From Haloarcula hispanica ATCC 33960 (GTDB lineage: Archaea; Halobacteriota; Halobacteria; Halobacteriales; Haloarculaceae): a stretch of DNA of 64,000 bases. Positions 50,959 through 61,535 of this stretch are shown here, piece after piece (positions within the stretch are counted from its first letter, which is position 1; each line of letters begins with the position of its first letter). The translations under genes were made by a program, and so were the position numbers. The notes below the pieces were generated by a model. It searched no databases. It saw nothing but the letters and a program-made list of their open reading frames with translations, and was not told the DNA's origin. Location of the stretch: positions 930,001-994,000 of the forward strand of contig NC_015948.1 of assembly GCF_000223905.1 (NCBI RefSeq), written 5' to 3'.

Positions 50959-53544
50959 ATGACGGAGTCCGGCGGCTGTTCGGATGGCGATGGATGTAGT
51001 TGCTCAAATGCCGATAATCACCCGACAGCAACGGACTCGCACGATGGGGGCCACATCGCACAGCTGTCCGTCCCGGAGATGGACTGTCCCTCCTGTGCGG
51101 GAAAGGTGGAGTCGAGCGTCCGCGAACTGGCGGGCATCGAGGCCGTCGACCCGCAGGTAGCGACGGGTCGGCTCACCGTCGAGTACGACGAGGCCGAGAC
51201 GGACGTGGACGCGATAGCGGCGCGCGTCGAGGCGGCGGGCTACAGCGTCGCAGACGACGGCGGCGAGACGCTCCGGTTCGGCGTCCCGGAGATGGACTGT
51301 GCATCCTGTGCCGGCAAGGTCGAAAGCGCGCTGGGGAGGGTTGACGGTCTCAGAGCCGTCGAAACGCGTCCGACTACCGGGACGGCCGTCGTCACGTACG
51401 ACCGGAACGCGACGACGGAGGGCGACCTCGTGGCGGCAATCGAGAGCGCCGGGTACGAGGTCACGGAGACGACAGGCGAGGACGACACGGCGACCGGGCA
51501 GACGGACGAAAACGGCTCGCTCTGGACCAGTTCGCGGGCGCTGAAGACGTGGGTCAGCGGCGTGTTCGTCGCCGTCGGCCTCCTCTTCGAGTTCCTGCTG
51601 GCCGGCGCGAACACGCAGGTCGGAAGCGTCTTCGGGTCGCCACTGCACGTCGCCGACATTCTGTTTCTCATCGCAGTCGCGACGGGCGGCCAGGAAATCC
51701 TGCGTGGCGGCTACTACTCCCTGAAAAACCGGAACCTGGACATCGACCTGCTGATGTCCATCGCCATCCTGGGCGCGCTCACCGCCAGTCTGGCCTTCGG
51801 CGAGGCGCTGTACTTCGAGGCCGCGACGCTTGCGTTCCTGTTCAGCGTCGCGGAACTGCTGGAGCGCTACTCGATGGACCGCGCCCGAAACTCGCTTGCG
51901 GAACTGATGGATCTCTCGCCCGACGAGGCGACGGTCCTGCGGGACGGCGAGGAGGTGACGGTCTCCGTCGACGAGGTGCGGGTCGGCGATGTCGTCGTCA
52001 TCAGGCCCGGCGAGAAGATACCGATGGACGGCGAGGTCATCGACGGGACCAGCGCGGTCAATCAGGCTCCGATCACCGGCGAGAGCGTCCCAGTCGACAA
52101 GACCGAGGGCGACGAGGTGTACGCCGGGACAATCAACGAGGAGGGATATCTGGAAGTACAGGTCACGGCGGCGGCCAGCGACAATACCCTCTCACGCATC
52201 GTCCAGATGGTCGAGGACGCCCAGTCGAACAAGACCGAGCGCGAGCAGTTCGTCGAGCGCTTCTCGGCGTACTACACGCCAGTCGTCGTCGCCTTCGCCG
52301 TCCTCGTGACGCTGACGACCCCCGCCGTGCTCGGCGTGGCGTGGCCGACCGCCGTCGTGTACGGCCTGACCCTGCTTGTGCTGGCCTGTCCCTGCGCGTT
52401 CGTCATCTCGACGCCCGTTTCGGTCGTCTCGGGCATCACCAGCGCCGCGAAGAACGGCGTGCTCATCAAGGGCGGCAATCACCTCGAAGCGATGGGCGCG
52501 GTCGACGTGGTCGCGTTCGACAAGACGGGCACGCTGACGAAAGGCGAACTGACCGTCACCGACGTGATTCCGCTGAACGGGAACACCGAGGATGAAGTCC
52601 TGCAGTGTGCCCGTGGGCTCGAACAGCGGAGCGAACATCCCATCGGCGAGGCCATCGTCGCGGAGGCGGGAGCGACCGGCGTCGAAAGCGCCGAGGTCGA
52701 TGACTTCGAGAGTATCACTGGCAAGGGCGTCCGGGCAGACCTCGACGGGACGCCCCACTACGCCGGGAAGCCGGGGCTGTTTGACGACCTCGGCTTCGAT
52801 CTCTCACACGTCCACGCCACTACCGATGGCGGTGTCGTCACGAAAACGGCCCAGCAGCTCTGTGAGCGCAACAACTGCATAGACTTGCTGGAAGACACTG
52901 TTCCCGAACTCCAGGCCGAGGGGAAGACGGTCGTCATCGTTGGCACGGAAGACGAGATCGAGGGGATCATCGCCGTCGCCGACGAGGTGCGCCCGGAAGC
53001 GGAGGCCACAGTCTCCCGGCTCCGCGACCTGGGCGTCGAACGGACGGTGATGCTCACCGGCGACAACGAGCGCACTGCTGGGGCTATCGCTCGGGAAGTG
53101 GGTGTCGACGACTACCGGGCGGAACTCCTGCCGGACGAGAAAGTCGCCGCTATCGACGGCCTCGTCGAGGAGTACGAGGAGGGGGTAGCGATGATCGGAG
53201 ACGGTATCAACGACGCCCCGGCGCTGGCGAGCGCGACCGTCGGCGTCGCGATGGGGGCCGCCGGAACAGACACGGCCCTCGAAACGGCTGATATCGCCCT
53301 CATGAGCGACGACCTCTCGAAGCTCCCGTACCTGTACAAACTGGCCAACGACGCCAACGGCGTCATCCGCCAGAACATCTGGGCCAGTCTCGCGGTCAAG
53401 GCCGGCCTTGCACTCGCTGTACCGTTCGGCCTCGTCCCCATCTGGGTCGCCGTGCTCGCGGGCGACGCCGGCATGACGACGGCCGTGACCGGGAACGCGA
53501 TGCGGCTCTCGCGAATCCGCCCGGACGAAAACGACGAATCCTAA
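50959..53544 (+). CDS. P1B-2-type Zn2+/Cd2+/Pb2+-exporting P-type ATPase with two HMA domains
   Basis: An 861-residue heavy-metal ATPase. A Cys-rich start (GGCSDGDGCSCS) leads to two HMA domains with CxxC (MDCPSCAGKVE, Cys 43/46; MDCASCAGKVE, Cys 114/117). The core has TGES, metal-site CPC at about 477 (LACPCAFVISTPVSV), the phosphorylated Asp in DKTGTLTKG (about 521), SEHPIG and GDGINDAPAL. The ion signature CPCxxxxSTP plus a C-terminal VKAGL...GDAG pattern points to the ZntA/CadA branch and not to copper exporters. It expels divalent metals across the membrane. A repeated operator-like motif precedes it. Confidence 0.88.
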   Translation: MTESGGCSDGDGCSCSNADNHPTATDSHDGGHIAQLSVPEMDCPSCAGKVESSVRELAGIEAVDPQVATGRLTVEYDEAETDVDAIAARVEAAGYSVADDGGETLRFGVPEMDCASCAGKVESALGRVDGLRAVETRPTTGTAVVTYDRNATTEGDLVAAIESAGYEVTETTGEDDTATGQTDENGSLWTSSRALKTWVSGVFVAVGLLFEFLLAGANTQVGSVFGSPLHVADILFLIAVATGGQEILRGGYYSLKNRNLDIDLLMSIAILGALTASLAFGEALYFEAATLAFLFSVAELLERYSMDRARNSLAELMDLSPDEATVLRDGEEVTVSVDEVRVGDVVVIRPGEKIPMDGEVIDGTSAVNQAPITGESVPVDKTEGDEVYAGTINEEGYLEVQVTAAASDNTLSRIVQMVEDAQSNKTEREQFVERFSAYYTPVVVAFAVLVTLTTPAVLGVAWPTAVVYGLTLLVLACPCAFVISTPVSVVSGITSAAKNGVLIKGGNHLEAMGAVDVVAFDKTGTLTKGELTVTDVIPLNGNTEDEVLQCARGLEQRSEHPIGEAIVAEAGATGVESAEVDDFESITGKGVRADLDGTPHYAGKPGLFDDLGFDLSHVHATTDGGVVTKTAQQLCERNNCIDLLEDTVPELQAEGKTVVIVGTEDEIEGIIAVADEVRPEAEATVSRLRDLGVERTVMLTGDNERTAGAIAREVGVDDYRAELLPDEKVAAIDGLVEEYEEGVAMIGDGINDAPALASATVGVAMGAAGTDTALETADIALMSDDLSKLPYLYKLANDANGVIRQNIWASLAVKAGLALAVPFGLVPIWVAVLAGDAGMTTAVTGNAMRLSRIRPDENDES

Positions 53545-53594
53545 CCCGGCCCGGTGTACTATTAAGTATGCGCCGGGAGTAGCGTGCATCCGAC

Positions 53595-54314
53595 ATGGAA
53601 CTCACATGGTACGGCCATTCGACGTGGCACGTAACAGTCGACGACACCGAGTTGCTCATCGACCCGTTCTTCGATAACCCCAAGACGGACACGGACCCCG
53701 AGGAACTGGACCCGGACTACGTGTTGCTGACCCACGGCCACGCCGACCACATCGGCGACGTGGACCGCTACGAGGGCTGTGGGCTCGTGGCCACGCCGGA
53801 AATCGTCGAGTACTGCGAAGACAACTTCGGTGACTTCGACGCCGTCGGTGGCATGGGAATGAACCTCGGCGGCACCGTCGAAATCGGCGACGCGTTCGTC
53901 ACGATGCACCGGGCTGACCACACGAACGGCATGGAAACCAGCTACGGCGCGAGCGGCGGGATGCCGGGCGGGTTCATCATCTCCGATACGAAGCCGACAC
54001 AGGTCAGCGACGCAGAGTCGACGACGTTCTACCACGCCGGCGACACCGGTCTCATGACGGAGATGCGCGACGTCATCGGGCCGTTCCTCGAACCGGACGC
54101 TGCGGCGGTGCCGGTCGGCGACCACTTCACGATGGGGCCGATGCAGGCCGCCGTCGCCGTCGACTGGCTGGACGTCGACCACGCGTTCCCGATGCACTAC
54201 GACACGTTCCCACCAATCGAAATCGAAACGCAAGACTTCGTGAACGAGGTCAAAGGCACCGGTAGCGACGCCGAGGTCCACGTCCTCGACGGCGACGAAA
54301 CGTTCGAACTCTAG
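53595..54314 (+). CDS. UPF0173 metal-dependent hydrolase (metallo-beta-lactamase fold)
   Basis: A 239-residue enzyme of the UPF0173/YtkL type. The metal-binding motifs are TYGHST-like WYGHSTWH (N terminus), [14 protein letters not shown] (HxHxDH), [15 protein letters not shown] and [10 protein letters not shown]. These proteins are small hydrolases of unknown physiological substrate, possibly lactones, esters or phosphate derivatives. A tattaag box (53561-53567) predicts a start near 53590. Its stop overlaps the end of the convergent kinase gene (54311-54314, CTAG). Confidence 0.88.
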   Translation: MELTWYGHSTWHVTVDDTELLIDPFFDNPKTDTDPEELDPDYVLLTHGHADHIGDVDRYEGCGLVATPEIVEYCEDNFGDFDAVGGMGMNLGGTVEIGDAFVTMHRADHTNGMETSYGASGGMPGGFIISDTKPTQVSDAESTTFYHAGDTGLMTEMRDVIGPFLEPDAAAVPVGDHFTMGPMQAAVAVDWLDVDHAFPMHYDTFPPIEIETQDFVNEVKGTGSDAEVHVLDGDETFEL

Positions 54315-55660
54315 TCCGGTCGTTCCACGTCGGTCACGGTAAACCGCGCGCCGCCCGCCTCGCTGTCATCGACGGACAGCGACCAGCCGTGTTCTTTCGC
54401 GATCCGGTTGGCGATGTAGAGCCCGAACCCGCTGTTTTGTTTCTCTGATGCGTACCCCGCTTCGAGCACCCGCTCCGGTGGCGAGACGTCGACACCAGGC
54501 CCGTCGTCCGCGACGAAAAAGCCCGAAGACGTGGCACCGACGCGAATCGCGACGTCGGGGCCGCCGTGTTCGACGGCGTTCGAGAGCAGAATCTCGAGAA
54601 ACAGGCGCATCGACTCCGCGTCCGCCAGCAGTCTCCTGTCCGATGTCACTTCGAGCGATGCGGCTTCGAGCGATAGCGAACTCCACACGTCCCAGACGAC
54701 CGTCGAGAGCCACTGTTGTTCGGGCTCGAACGCTGGCGAGTCGCTCGACGCCAGCGAGACGACCTTGTCGACGATACCGGAGAGCTGGTCGATAGAACGC
54801 TCCACAGCGTCGATGTGTTCGTCGTCGGCCTCGACCTGCGAGAGATGGCCGGTCGACACCTGGAGTTCGTTTCGGAGTTCGTGTGCGGCCAGCAGCGCCA
54901 CCTTCCGGAGACGTTCGTTCTGTTGTCTGAGGAGACGTTCGCGCTCTTTCTGGTCGGTGATATCCTGCGTGATACCGATGAGGCCGATTAGCTCGTCGGT
55001 CTCGTCGTACCAGGGGATCTTCGACGTTTGGAGGTGTTTCCCCATCGACGGCGAGAACTCGTGGACGTCGAGGACGTCGGCCCCGTCGTTGATGACTTGC
55101 AGGTCGTCGCCGCGTGCTGCATCCAGATACGTCGCCCCGGCGGGGAGTCCGTCTTCGTCCCGCCGGCCGAGCAGTTCCGGCGGGGCGTACGACGAATCGT
55201 TGAGCAACAGATAGTGCCGGTCATCGTCTTTCACGTACAGGTGCTCGGAGTACCGTTCGAACATCGTGGCGAGAATCGTCTCCGGCCGGGAAGCCGGTCG
55301 GGCGGCCATCGTCTCACTGTCTTCGAGTGCTGCACCGACTGCGGCTGCCAGTTCCGGCGACCCAAGATCGCCGTCGACCGTCCGAATGTGGTCACCACGG
55401 TCCGCCTCACTGCCGTACATGATCACCGGGAGGTTCGGGTAGAGCCCGGTGGCTGCCGCCGCCAGATGACCGCCCGCCATCCCTCCACACGTCACCGGGA
55501 CGACGAGGCAGTCAACCGCGGTACGTAGCAGTGTCGTATCGACGCATTCGGGCTCTGTCGTCTCGACCGTTGCGTCGATTGCTGCCTGTTCAAGTGCCGC
55601 CCGTAACTGCTCTCCGGCAGTAGTCTCGGCAGCGATGAGGAGGACTGTCGGCGGGGACAT
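54311..55660 (-). CDS. PAS-domain sensor histidine kinase with receiver-like N terminus
   Basis: A 449-residue soluble kinase. Residues about 1-115 ([24 protein letters not shown]...[11 protein letters not shown]) have a receiver-like alpha/beta fold lacking the phospho-acceptor Asp. A PAS domain follows ([22 protein letters not shown] to [14 protein letters not shown]). The kinase core has [18 protein letters not shown] with the His, N-box [10 protein letters not shown] and FVADDGPGV, then [22 protein letters not shown]-like taaataag (about 55690-55697) puts transcription start near 55667, so ATG 55660 is preferred to ATG 55672. No response regulator is adjacent. Confidence 0.8.
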   Translation of the reverse strand: MSPPTVLLIAAETTAGEQLRAALEQAAIDATVETTEPECVDTTLLRTAVDCLVVPVTCGGMAGGHLAAAATGLYPNLPVIMYGSEADRGDHIRTVDGDLGSPELAAAVGAALEDSETMAARPASRPETILATMFERYSEHLYVKDDDRHYLLLNDSSYAPPELLGRRDEDGLPAGATYLDAARGDDLQVINDGADVLDVHEFSPSMGKHLQTSKIPWYDETDELIGLIGITQDITDQKERERLLRQQNERLRKVALLAAHELRNELQVSTGHLSQVEADDEHIDAVERSIDQLSGIVDKVVSLASSDSPAFEPEQQWLSTVVWDVWSSLSLEAASLEVTSDRRLLADAESMRLFLEILLSNAVEHGGPDVAIRVGATSSGFFVADDGPGVDVSPPERVLEAGYASEKQNSGFGLYIANRIAKEHGWSLSVDDSEAGGARFTVTDVERPD

Positions 55661-55986
55661 CAACACGCCCATGATTTGTCCCGGGATTGTAAATAAGTTT
55701 AGCAGTCATGTTGAAAATAAAACAGGATACAACAGCGGAACGACCCCTCCGGCCGATACTGGACACCGCTGCCCGAAGCAACCAGCCGACTTCCGGATTG
55801 CCCCGTTACGTGAACTGAAATGCTCGCTATAGGCCCATCTCATGTCACGATGGTTGTCTCCCGACCAGAGAACAGTGGCGTGATATTCGAGACAACGGGC
55901 CGTTGACGGGGCAGTCGATAGTCAATACTGACACACACTTGAAAGGATTCACAACATCCGAGTATCCGGGCGGCGTATAGTCAGGT
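55661..55986. other. Intergenic gap between a histidine kinase and a zinc-ribbon gene
   Basis: The gap holds the kinase promoter (taaataag at about 55690-55697) on the minus strand. I could not find a convincing gene or repeat in the rest. Short ORFs starting at 55635 and 55845 do not resemble proteins. A weak TATA-like gtatag at 55976-55981 lies too close to the next start to be used. Confidence 0.4.
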
Positions 55987-56229
55987 GTGTCCGAAACGTA
56001 CGTGTGCGCCCGATGCCAGGACGCCGTCGAGCGGAACTTCGAGGTTCGGTCGATCATCAGGACCTGCAGCGAGTGCGGCGAGAACGGTCGGTTCCTCCAC
56101 AGGTCGCTGGTCGAGTCACTTTCCGAGATCGCCACAGAGGACCAGCCGGACGGCTGGGATCAGATGACACTGGACGAGCGGTTCGAAGCGGCGCTCAAAG
56201 AGGGGCTCATCACGGTCACACGGACGTAA
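55987..56229 (+). CDS. Small zinc-ribbon protein
   Basis: An 80-residue protein with two CxxC pairs (YVCARCQDAVERNF and RTCSECGENGRFLHRSL) and an acidic helical C-terminal tail (MTLDERFEAALKEGLITVTRT), so one zinc ion is expected. It begins with GTG at 55987. Such small zinc proteins are common in haloarchaea. No role is known, and its neighbours (kinase gap; ilvD) do not help. Confidence 0.68.
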   Translation: MSETYVCARCQDAVERNFEVRSIIRTCSECGENGRFLHRSLVESLSEIATEDQPDGWDQMTLDERFEAALKEGLITVTRT

Positions 56230-56351
56230 GTCTGTGCCGCCACGCTGACGACTCCGTTCGGTTCTGACGGCGCCTAGTTCTGCCAGCGACCTGCTTCGGC
56301 GGCGTTCGTCAGTCGACCCGCTACCCGACGTCACTGTCGTCGGTTTCTCAC

Positions 56352-56404
56352 ACTGTTGGCTGTGACTACTGTACGATGTTCGTGGTGGAAAAATTCGGGA
56401 CAGT
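56352..56404. repeat. Palindromic element, degenerate copy (copy C)
   Basis: ACTGTTGGCTGTGACTA at the left end equals copy B, then the centre is diverged (GTTCGTGGTGGAAAAATTC) and the right end is reduced to GGGACAGT, consistent with an internal deletion. On the minus strand it starts exactly one base after the ilvD stop (TGA, 56406-56408). The remainder of the gap (56230-56351) shows no other feature. Confidence 0.55.
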
Positions 56405-56405
56405 C

Positions 56406-58133
56406 TCAGTCCCACTTCGCGCCGGGGTTCGTCACCGCGCCGTTCGCCGCGGAGCCGAAGTCGCTGTGGTACTTCGCCAGCACGCCGCTGTCGTACGTCG
56501 GTTCAGGGTCGTAGTCTTCGAGGCGCTGCTCGATCTCCTCGTCGGTGAGGTCGACCGACAGTTCGTGGTCGTCGATGTCGATGGTGACGGTATCGCCGTC
56601 CTCCAGCGCGGCGATGGGGCCGCCGACGAACGCCTCGGGGGCGACGTGGCCGATAGAGAAGCCCCGAGTCGCGCCGGAGAAGCGGCCGTCGGTGAACAGC
56701 GCCACGTCTTCGGCGTGACCCTGGCCGGCGACGGCCGAGGTCACGCCCAGCATCTCGCGCATGCCGGGGCCGCCCTGTGGCCCCTCGTTGCGGATACAGA
56801 TCACGTCGCCGGACTTGACGCGGCCTTCCTGCACGTACTCCATAGCCCCCTCCTCCTGTTCGAACACGCGGACCGGACCCTCGTGATGGAGGTGGTCCTC
56901 ACCCGTGATCTTGATGACCGAGCCGTCGGGCGCGAGGTTGCCCGAAAGGATGCGGATCGCGCCGCGCTCGTGGATCGGGTCGTCGACCGTGTTGAGATAG
57001 TCCACGTCGAGGTCTTCGACCGTTGGCGGGTCGATCTGTTCAAGTTCCTCCGCGATGGTGTTGCCCGTGACGGTGAGCGCGTCACCGTGGAGCAGGCCGG
57101 CGTCGTGCAGCGCCCGCAACACGACCGGGACGCCGCCGACCTCGTGGAGGTCGTTCATGACTCGCTCGCCGCCGGGCTGGAGGTCGGCGATCTTGGGCGT
57201 GCGGGCGCTGATCTCGTTGAACGTCTCGATATCGAGGTCGATGCCGGCCTCCGCCGCGAGCGCGAGCAGGTGGAGAACGGCGTTGGTCGACCCGCCGACC
57301 GCGACCTGCAGGGCGATGGCGTTCTCGAACGATTCGCGGGTGAGGAAATCCGAGGGGCTGCGGCGTTCCTGCACCACCTCGACGGCGAGTTCGCCGGCCC
57401 GGCGGGCCTCCTCGTAGCGGGACTCGTGTTCGGCCGGCGGAGAGGCCGACCCCAGCGGCGCGAAGCCGAGCGCTTCGGAGATAGACGCCATCGTGTTGGC
57501 GGTGAACATCCCGCCACAGGAGCCCGCACCGGGGCAGGCGTGGCGTTCCATCTCGTCGAGTTCGCCCTCGCTCATCTCGCCGTCGGCGACCGCGCCGACG
57601 CCCTCGAAGACGTTCTGGATGGTGACCTCGCGGCCGTCGTGCTCGCCGGGCATGATCGACCCGCCATAGAGGAAGACGCTTGGCAGGTCCGTCCGGATGG
57701 CGGCCATCATCATCCCGGGCATGTTCTTGTCACAGCCGCCGATGGTGACGATGCCGTCCATGCGCTCGCCGAAGGTGACGAGTTCGACCGAGTCGGCGAT
57801 TATCTCGCGGGAGATGAGCGACGCCTTCATCCCCTCGGTCCCCATCGAGATGGCGTCGGAGATGGTGATGGTCCCGAACTCGATTGGCATCCCTTCGGTG
57901 TCGTCTATGCCGTCGTAGGCGGCGTCCGCAACGTCGTCGAGATGGACGTTACACGGCGTGATGTCGGCCGCTGGATTGGCGATGCCGATCATCGGCGAGG
58001 ACAGGTCCTCGTCGTCGTAGCCCATCGCGCGGAACATCGCGCGGTGGGGTGCCTTCTCGTATCCCTCCGTCACCTCGGTACTCCGGAGGTCCGGGTCCTT
58101 CTCCGGCCGTTCTTGCCGTTCCTGCTTGCTCAT
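56406..58133 (-). CDS. ilvD: Dihydroxy-acid dehydratase
   Basis: A 575-residue IlvD that dehydrates 2,3-dihydroxy-carboxylates in valine, isoleucine and leucine biosynthesis. Conserved Cys residues that hold the iron-sulfur cluster are Cys 61 (TPCNVH), Cys 134 (GCDKNMPG) and Cys 206 ([12 protein letters not shown]). The C-terminal [20 protein letters not shown] is also characteristic. A ttaaataac box (58159-58167) gives a leaderless start at 58133. It is divergent from the MptG-like gene. The palindromic repeat at 56352-56404 abuts its 3' end. Confidence 0.95.
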   Translation of the reverse strand: MSKQERQERPEKDPDLRSTEVTEGYEKAPHRAMFRAMGYDDEDLSSPMIGIANPAADITPCNVHLDDVADAAYDGIDDTEGMPIEFGTITISDAISMGTEGMKASLISREIIADSVELVTFGERMDGIVTIGGCDKNMPGMMMAAIRTDLPSVFLYGGSIMPGEHDGREVTIQNVFEGVGAVADGEMSEGELDEMERHACPGAGSCGGMFTANTMASISEALGFAPLGSASPPAEHESRYEEARRAGELAVEVVQERRSPSDFLTRESFENAIALQVAVGGSTNAVLHLLALAAEAGIDLDIETFNEISARTPKIADLQPGGERVMNDLHEVGGVPVVLRALHDAGLLHGDALTVTGNTIAEELEQIDPPTVEDLDVDYLNTVDDPIHERGAIRILSGNLAPDGSVIKITGEDHLHHEGPVRVFEQEEGAMEYVQEGRVKSGDVICIRNEGPQGGPGMREMLGVTSAVAGQGHAEDVALFTDGRFSGATRGFSIGHVAPEAFVGGPIAALEDGDTVTIDIDDHELSVDLTDEEIEQRLEDYDPEPTYDSGVLAKYHSDFGSAANGAVTNPGAKWD

Positions 58134-58253
58134 ATGTGAGCGACGCCGTGAGCAACCTTAAATAACTTGTACTCGCGGTAACGTCCCACGTGGAGCACGG
58201 CGAAACCCACCGGTGACAGCAGGTTCTTTTCCGTCGGGGACTTCCGCCGCCGT

Positions 58254-59219
58254 ATGCCGACGGTCACGACCGCCGCGCGACTCCATTTCGGGTTTCAGAA
58301 CCTCTCGCTCGCCCACGAGCGCCTCTACGGCGGCGTCGGGCTCGCACTCGACGAGCCGCGGCTGACCGTCGAAGCGACACGGGCCGAGACGGTCCAGTGT
58401 GACGACCCGGCGACCGAACCGTACGTCCGGCGCGTCGTCGACGCACTCGACGTACCCGGCGCGGCCGTCACCGTCGAGGAGCGCTTCCCGCGACACGTCG
58501 GCCTCGGGAGCGGCACGCAGCTCTCACTGGCGACGCTCATCGCCGTCGTTCGGGCCTACGACCGGACCGCTGACGCACGGACCTACGCGCCGCAACTGGG
58601 ACGGGGCGGCCGAAGCGGCGTCGGCGTAGCCGCGTTCGAGTCGGGCGGATTCATCGTTGACGGCGGTCACCCAACGGAGCGGTTCACGGCCGAACCCCCA
58701 GCGGAAGGCGACTGGGATGTGCCGCCAGTGCTGGCCCATCACCACGTCCCCGCACACTGGCGTTTTGTTATCGTCGTCCCGGACACCGACCCCGGCCAGA
58801 GCGGAGCAGCAGAGGACCAGAGCATGCGGCAGGCCGTCGAGCGCGCCGACCCCGGCATCGCCGACGAGATCTCGACGCTGTTGACCCGGCGGCTGCTCCC
58901 CGCGATTGCCACCAGAGACCACGACGACTTCGGGCAGGCCGCGGCGCGGCTGGGCCGACTCAACGGCGCGTGGTACGCTGACGAACAGGGCGGCGTCTAC
59001 CGCCCGCCAGCCGGCGCACTCGTCGAGTCACTGGCGAGCGCCCCGGTCATCTCCGGGGCCGGCCAGAGCTCTTGGGGGCCAACCGTCTGGGGACTGACGA
59101 CAGCGGACTACGAATCGGAGGCCCGTGACGCGGGTGTGCTGGCACTCGATGCGGCCGATGTCGACGGAACGGTTCGCGTTGTCGCGCCCCGGAACACCGG
59201 TGCGTCGCTGACTGAATAG
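58254..59219 (+). CDS. Beta-ribofuranosylaminobenzene 5'-phosphate synthase-like protein (MptG-like GHMP)
   Basis: A 321-residue GHMP-superfamily protein like methanogen MptG, the first committed step toward methanopterin: joining of p-aminobenzoate-type substrate to PRPP. Recognisable segments are TTAARLHFGFQNLS, HVGLGSGTQLSLATLIAVVRAY, GRGGRSGVGVAAFESGGFIVDGGH and the C-terminal VISGAGQSSWGPTVWG. The family in haloarchaea is annotated but its role is unsettled because these organisms are thought to use folate-type carriers. Combined with the MptE and DHPS genes in this window it suggests a mixed or altered C1-carrier route. Confidence 0.78.
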   Translation: MPTVTTAARLHFGFQNLSLAHERLYGGVGLALDEPRLTVEATRAETVQCDDPATEPYVRRVVDALDVPGAAVTVEERFPRHVGLGSGTQLSLATLIAVVRAYDRTADARTYAPQLGRGGRSGVGVAAFESGGFIVDGGHPTERFTAEPPAEGDWDVPPVLAHHHVPAHWRFVIVVPDTDPGQSGAAEDQSMRQAVERADPGIADEISTLLTRRLLPAIATRDHDDFGQAAARLGRLNGAWYADEQGGVYRPPAGALVESLASAPVISGAGQSSWGPTVWGLTTADYESEARDAGVLALDAADVDGTVRVVAPRNTGASLTE

Positions 59220-59317
59220 GGACCAAGCGGCGGGCCGTTCAGTACCAGTCGCCAGAACTAACGACGATGCTTGCAGCCGCCAGTGCGGTTATCAGTCTCG
59301 GCAGCAAACCCCCGTCG

Positions 59318-60421
59318 ATGACTGCACTGTTCTCACCGCTGGAACTCCGTGAGACGACAGTCCCGAATCGCGTCATGGTCTCTCCAATGTGCCAGTACTC
59401 CTGTGAGGCCCGCGACGGCCTCGCCACCGACTGGCACCGCACCCACCTCGGCTCTCGTGCCGTCGGCGGTGCAGGTCTGGTCATGACTGAAGCGACCGCC
59501 GTCGAAGCTCGCGGCCGTATCTCGCCGGAGGACCTGGGTATCTGGAGCGACGAGCACGCGGCGGCGCTGGAACCGATTACAGAGTTCATCACTGAACAGG
59601 ACAGCGTGCCGGGCATCCAGTTGGCCCACGCCGGGCGGAAAGCCTCTATCGAACGACCGTGGGACGGCCACGACCCGCTCCAACCCGACGACGGCGGCTG
59701 GGAAGTCGTCGGACCGAGTGACGACCCCTGGCCGTACGAAGACGGTGAGGCTCCGCCGACAACAGCGCTCGATCAGGACGGCATCGAGGCAGTCATCGAT
59801 TCGTTCCGCGCCGCCGCCGAGCACGCGCTCGACGCCGGCTTCGAGGTCGCAGAGGTCCACGCCGCCCACGGCTACCTCTTGCATCAGTTCCTCTCGCCGG
59901 TGACGAACCACCGCGAGGACGACTACGGCGGCGACTTCGAGGGCCGCACGCGACTGGTCCGTGAAATCACGACCGCCGTCCGCGAGGTCTGGCCCGACGA
60001 CAAGCCGGTGTTCGTCCGTATTTCCGCGACGGACTGGCTTCCCGACCGCAATTCCTGGACCGTCGAGGACTCCGTGCGACTGTCGGACCGACTCGCCGAC
60101 ATCGGCGTGGACCTCATCGACGTGAGCGGCGGCGGCATCCACCCCGAATCCCGCCCCGACTACGCCGGCCCGAACTACCAGCTCCGGTACGCCGAGCGGA
60201 TTCGCGAGGAAACGAAGTCGGACATCGCCGTCGGCGCTGTCGGCGGCATCACGACCCCCGAACAGGCCGAAGCCGTTATCGCCAACGACCGGGCCGATAT
60301 GGCTATCGTCGGCCGCGAACACCTCCGGGACCCGTACTTCACGATGAATGCCGCGAGGGAACTCGACGCGACCGACGAGATAGAGGGGCCGCCGCAGTAC
60401 CGCCGTGCCTGGGGCTTCTGA
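59318..60421 (+). CDS. Old Yellow Enzyme-family NADH:flavin oxidoreductase (YqjM-like)
   Basis: A 367-residue FMN-dependent TIM barrel. It shows the start ALFSPLELRETTVPNRVMVSPMCQYSC with the Cys of the YqjM-type active site, HLGSRAVGGAGLVMTEATAV, QLAHAGRKAS with two catalytic His, and the FMN-phosphate segment VGAVGGITTPEQAEAVI followed by DMAIVGREHLRDPYF. It reduces activated double bonds in unsaturated aldehydes, ketones or nitro compounds using NAD(P)H. The longer reading from 59267 is not required; MTALFSPLELRE is the normal start. Confidence 0.9.
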   Translation: MTALFSPLELRETTVPNRVMVSPMCQYSCEARDGLATDWHRTHLGSRAVGGAGLVMTEATAVEARGRISPEDLGIWSDEHAAALEPITEFITEQDSVPGIQLAHAGRKASIERPWDGHDPLQPDDGGWEVVGPSDDPWPYEDGEAPPTTALDQDGIEAVIDSFRAAAEHALDAGFEVAEVHAAHGYLLHQFLSPVTNHREDDYGGDFEGRTRLVREITTAVREVWPDDKPVFVRISATDWLPDRNSWTVEDSVRLSDRLADIGVDLIDVSGGGIHPESRPDYAGPNYQLRYAERIREETKSDIAVGAVGGITTPEQAEAVIANDRADMAIVGREHLRDPYFTMNAARELDATDEIEGPPQYRRAWGF

Positions 60422-60427
60422 ACCTGT

Positions 60428-61432
60428 TTAGATCTTATCCAGGTCGAGGTCGACGGCGTACCAGTCGAGCGCGAGCAGGAAGGCCGCGCCGATAGCGGCG
60501 GCAGCGACGAACGCGATGAGAACGTCCGTCGAGAAGCCGACTTCACTCCGGACCTTCACGACCGGAGCGCGGAGTGCGCCGACGACGAGCGCGACGAGGA
60601 AGGCCAGCGTTGCCCGGCGGTTGTACTCCAGTGCCCGACGGACGACGCGTGCGATGGTGAACAGGCCGACCAGCCCGCCGACGATGAACGTCACGACCGG
60701 CACGGCGGTCGTTGTCACGTCTTCGGCTGGCCCGCCGGTGGCGAGCGCAATGAGCGCGTCCACGAAGTCGGCGAGCGCCATTGACATCCTGTCGTACTGC
60801 CCGAGGATGACGAGCAACAGCGATCCCGAGATGCCGGGCAGAATCATCGCGCTGACGCCGATCATGCCGGCGATGAAGACGAGTGCGAGACTGCCGCCGT
60901 CGGCGGCGGTGTTCGAGACGCCGGACACGTAGAACGCAAGCAGAAACCCGAGGACGCCGGCCCCTATCTGGAACGGCGACTCGACCGTGAGACTGCGCAG
61001 CAACACCACCGCGGAGGCGGCGATGAGGCCGAAGAAGAAGCCGAAAAGCAACGCCGGCGTCTCCTGGCTGGCGACGGTGACGATGTGTGTTACGATGACG
61101 ACGGCGGTACCGACGCCGGCGACCAGCGCGAGGAGGAACCAGATGTCGAGTTCGAGGAGTTCGGCAAACGCACCGCGCAAATCAACACCGCCGTCTAGCG
61201 GTGTGAGAGCGCGAACGAACCGTATTACGCGGCCCGGCGTAACGGCGGTAATCGCGGCGATGAGTCGCTCGTAGACCCCGGCGATGAGCGCGATTGTGCC
61301 CCCGGAAACACCGGGGACCCCGTCCGCGCTGCCCATACAGAGGCCGATGAGAAACGTTCGAATCCACGCACGAAGCGGTGGCACCGAGCCCAGAACCGTC
61401 GGCGGGTCCTGGTCGGGAGGGGTGGTCATCAC
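60428..61432 (-). CDS. DUF368-family membrane protein (polyprenyl-phosphate transporter-like)
   Basis: A 334-residue protein with about nine or ten helices. The repeated family signature LIGLCMGSADGVPGVSGGTIALIAGVYERLI near the N terminus is echoed by SAMILPGISGSLLLVILGQYDRM in the middle, an internal repeat with Pro/Gly-rich re-entrant loops. DUF368 proteins in bacteria were recently shown to translocate undecaprenyl phosphate; in archaea the substrate might be dolichyl phosphate used for protein glycosylation. It converges on the flavin oxidoreductase gene, six bases apart. Confidence 0.82.
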   Translation of the reverse strand: MMTTPPDQDPPTVLGSVPPLRAWIRTFLIGLCMGSADGVPGVSGGTIALIAGVYERLIAAITAVTPGRVIRFVRALTPLDGGVDLRGAFAELLELDIWFLLALVAGVGTAVVIVTHIVTVASQETPALLFGFFFGLIAASAVVLLRSLTVESPFQIGAGVLGFLLAFYVSGVSNTAADGGSLALVFIAGMIGVSAMILPGISGSLLLVILGQYDRMSMALADFVDALIALATGGPAEDVTTTAVPVVTFIVGGLVGLFTIARVVRRALEYNRRATLAFLVALVVGALRAPVVKVRSEVGFSTDVLIAFVAAAAIGAAFLLALDWYAVDLDLDKI

Positions 61433-61535
61433 TGAACGCTTCCAGCATCACGCTCAAATTCCTTGTGGAGTCACGTCGTATTGTGCTGCTGTCACAACTG
61501 CGAGACTGCGGCTGAACAAGTGGTCCGCGACAGCG

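Noticed and set aside
51549-52595. 348-codon ORF inside the P-ATPase gene in another frame
   Set aside because: Arg/Gly-rich reading of a coding region whose frame is clear from all ATPase motifs.
56376-58139. 587-codon plus-strand ORF opposite ilvD
   Set aside because: It is the antisense shadow of the intact ilvD, with Val/Arg/Asp-rich repetitive composition.
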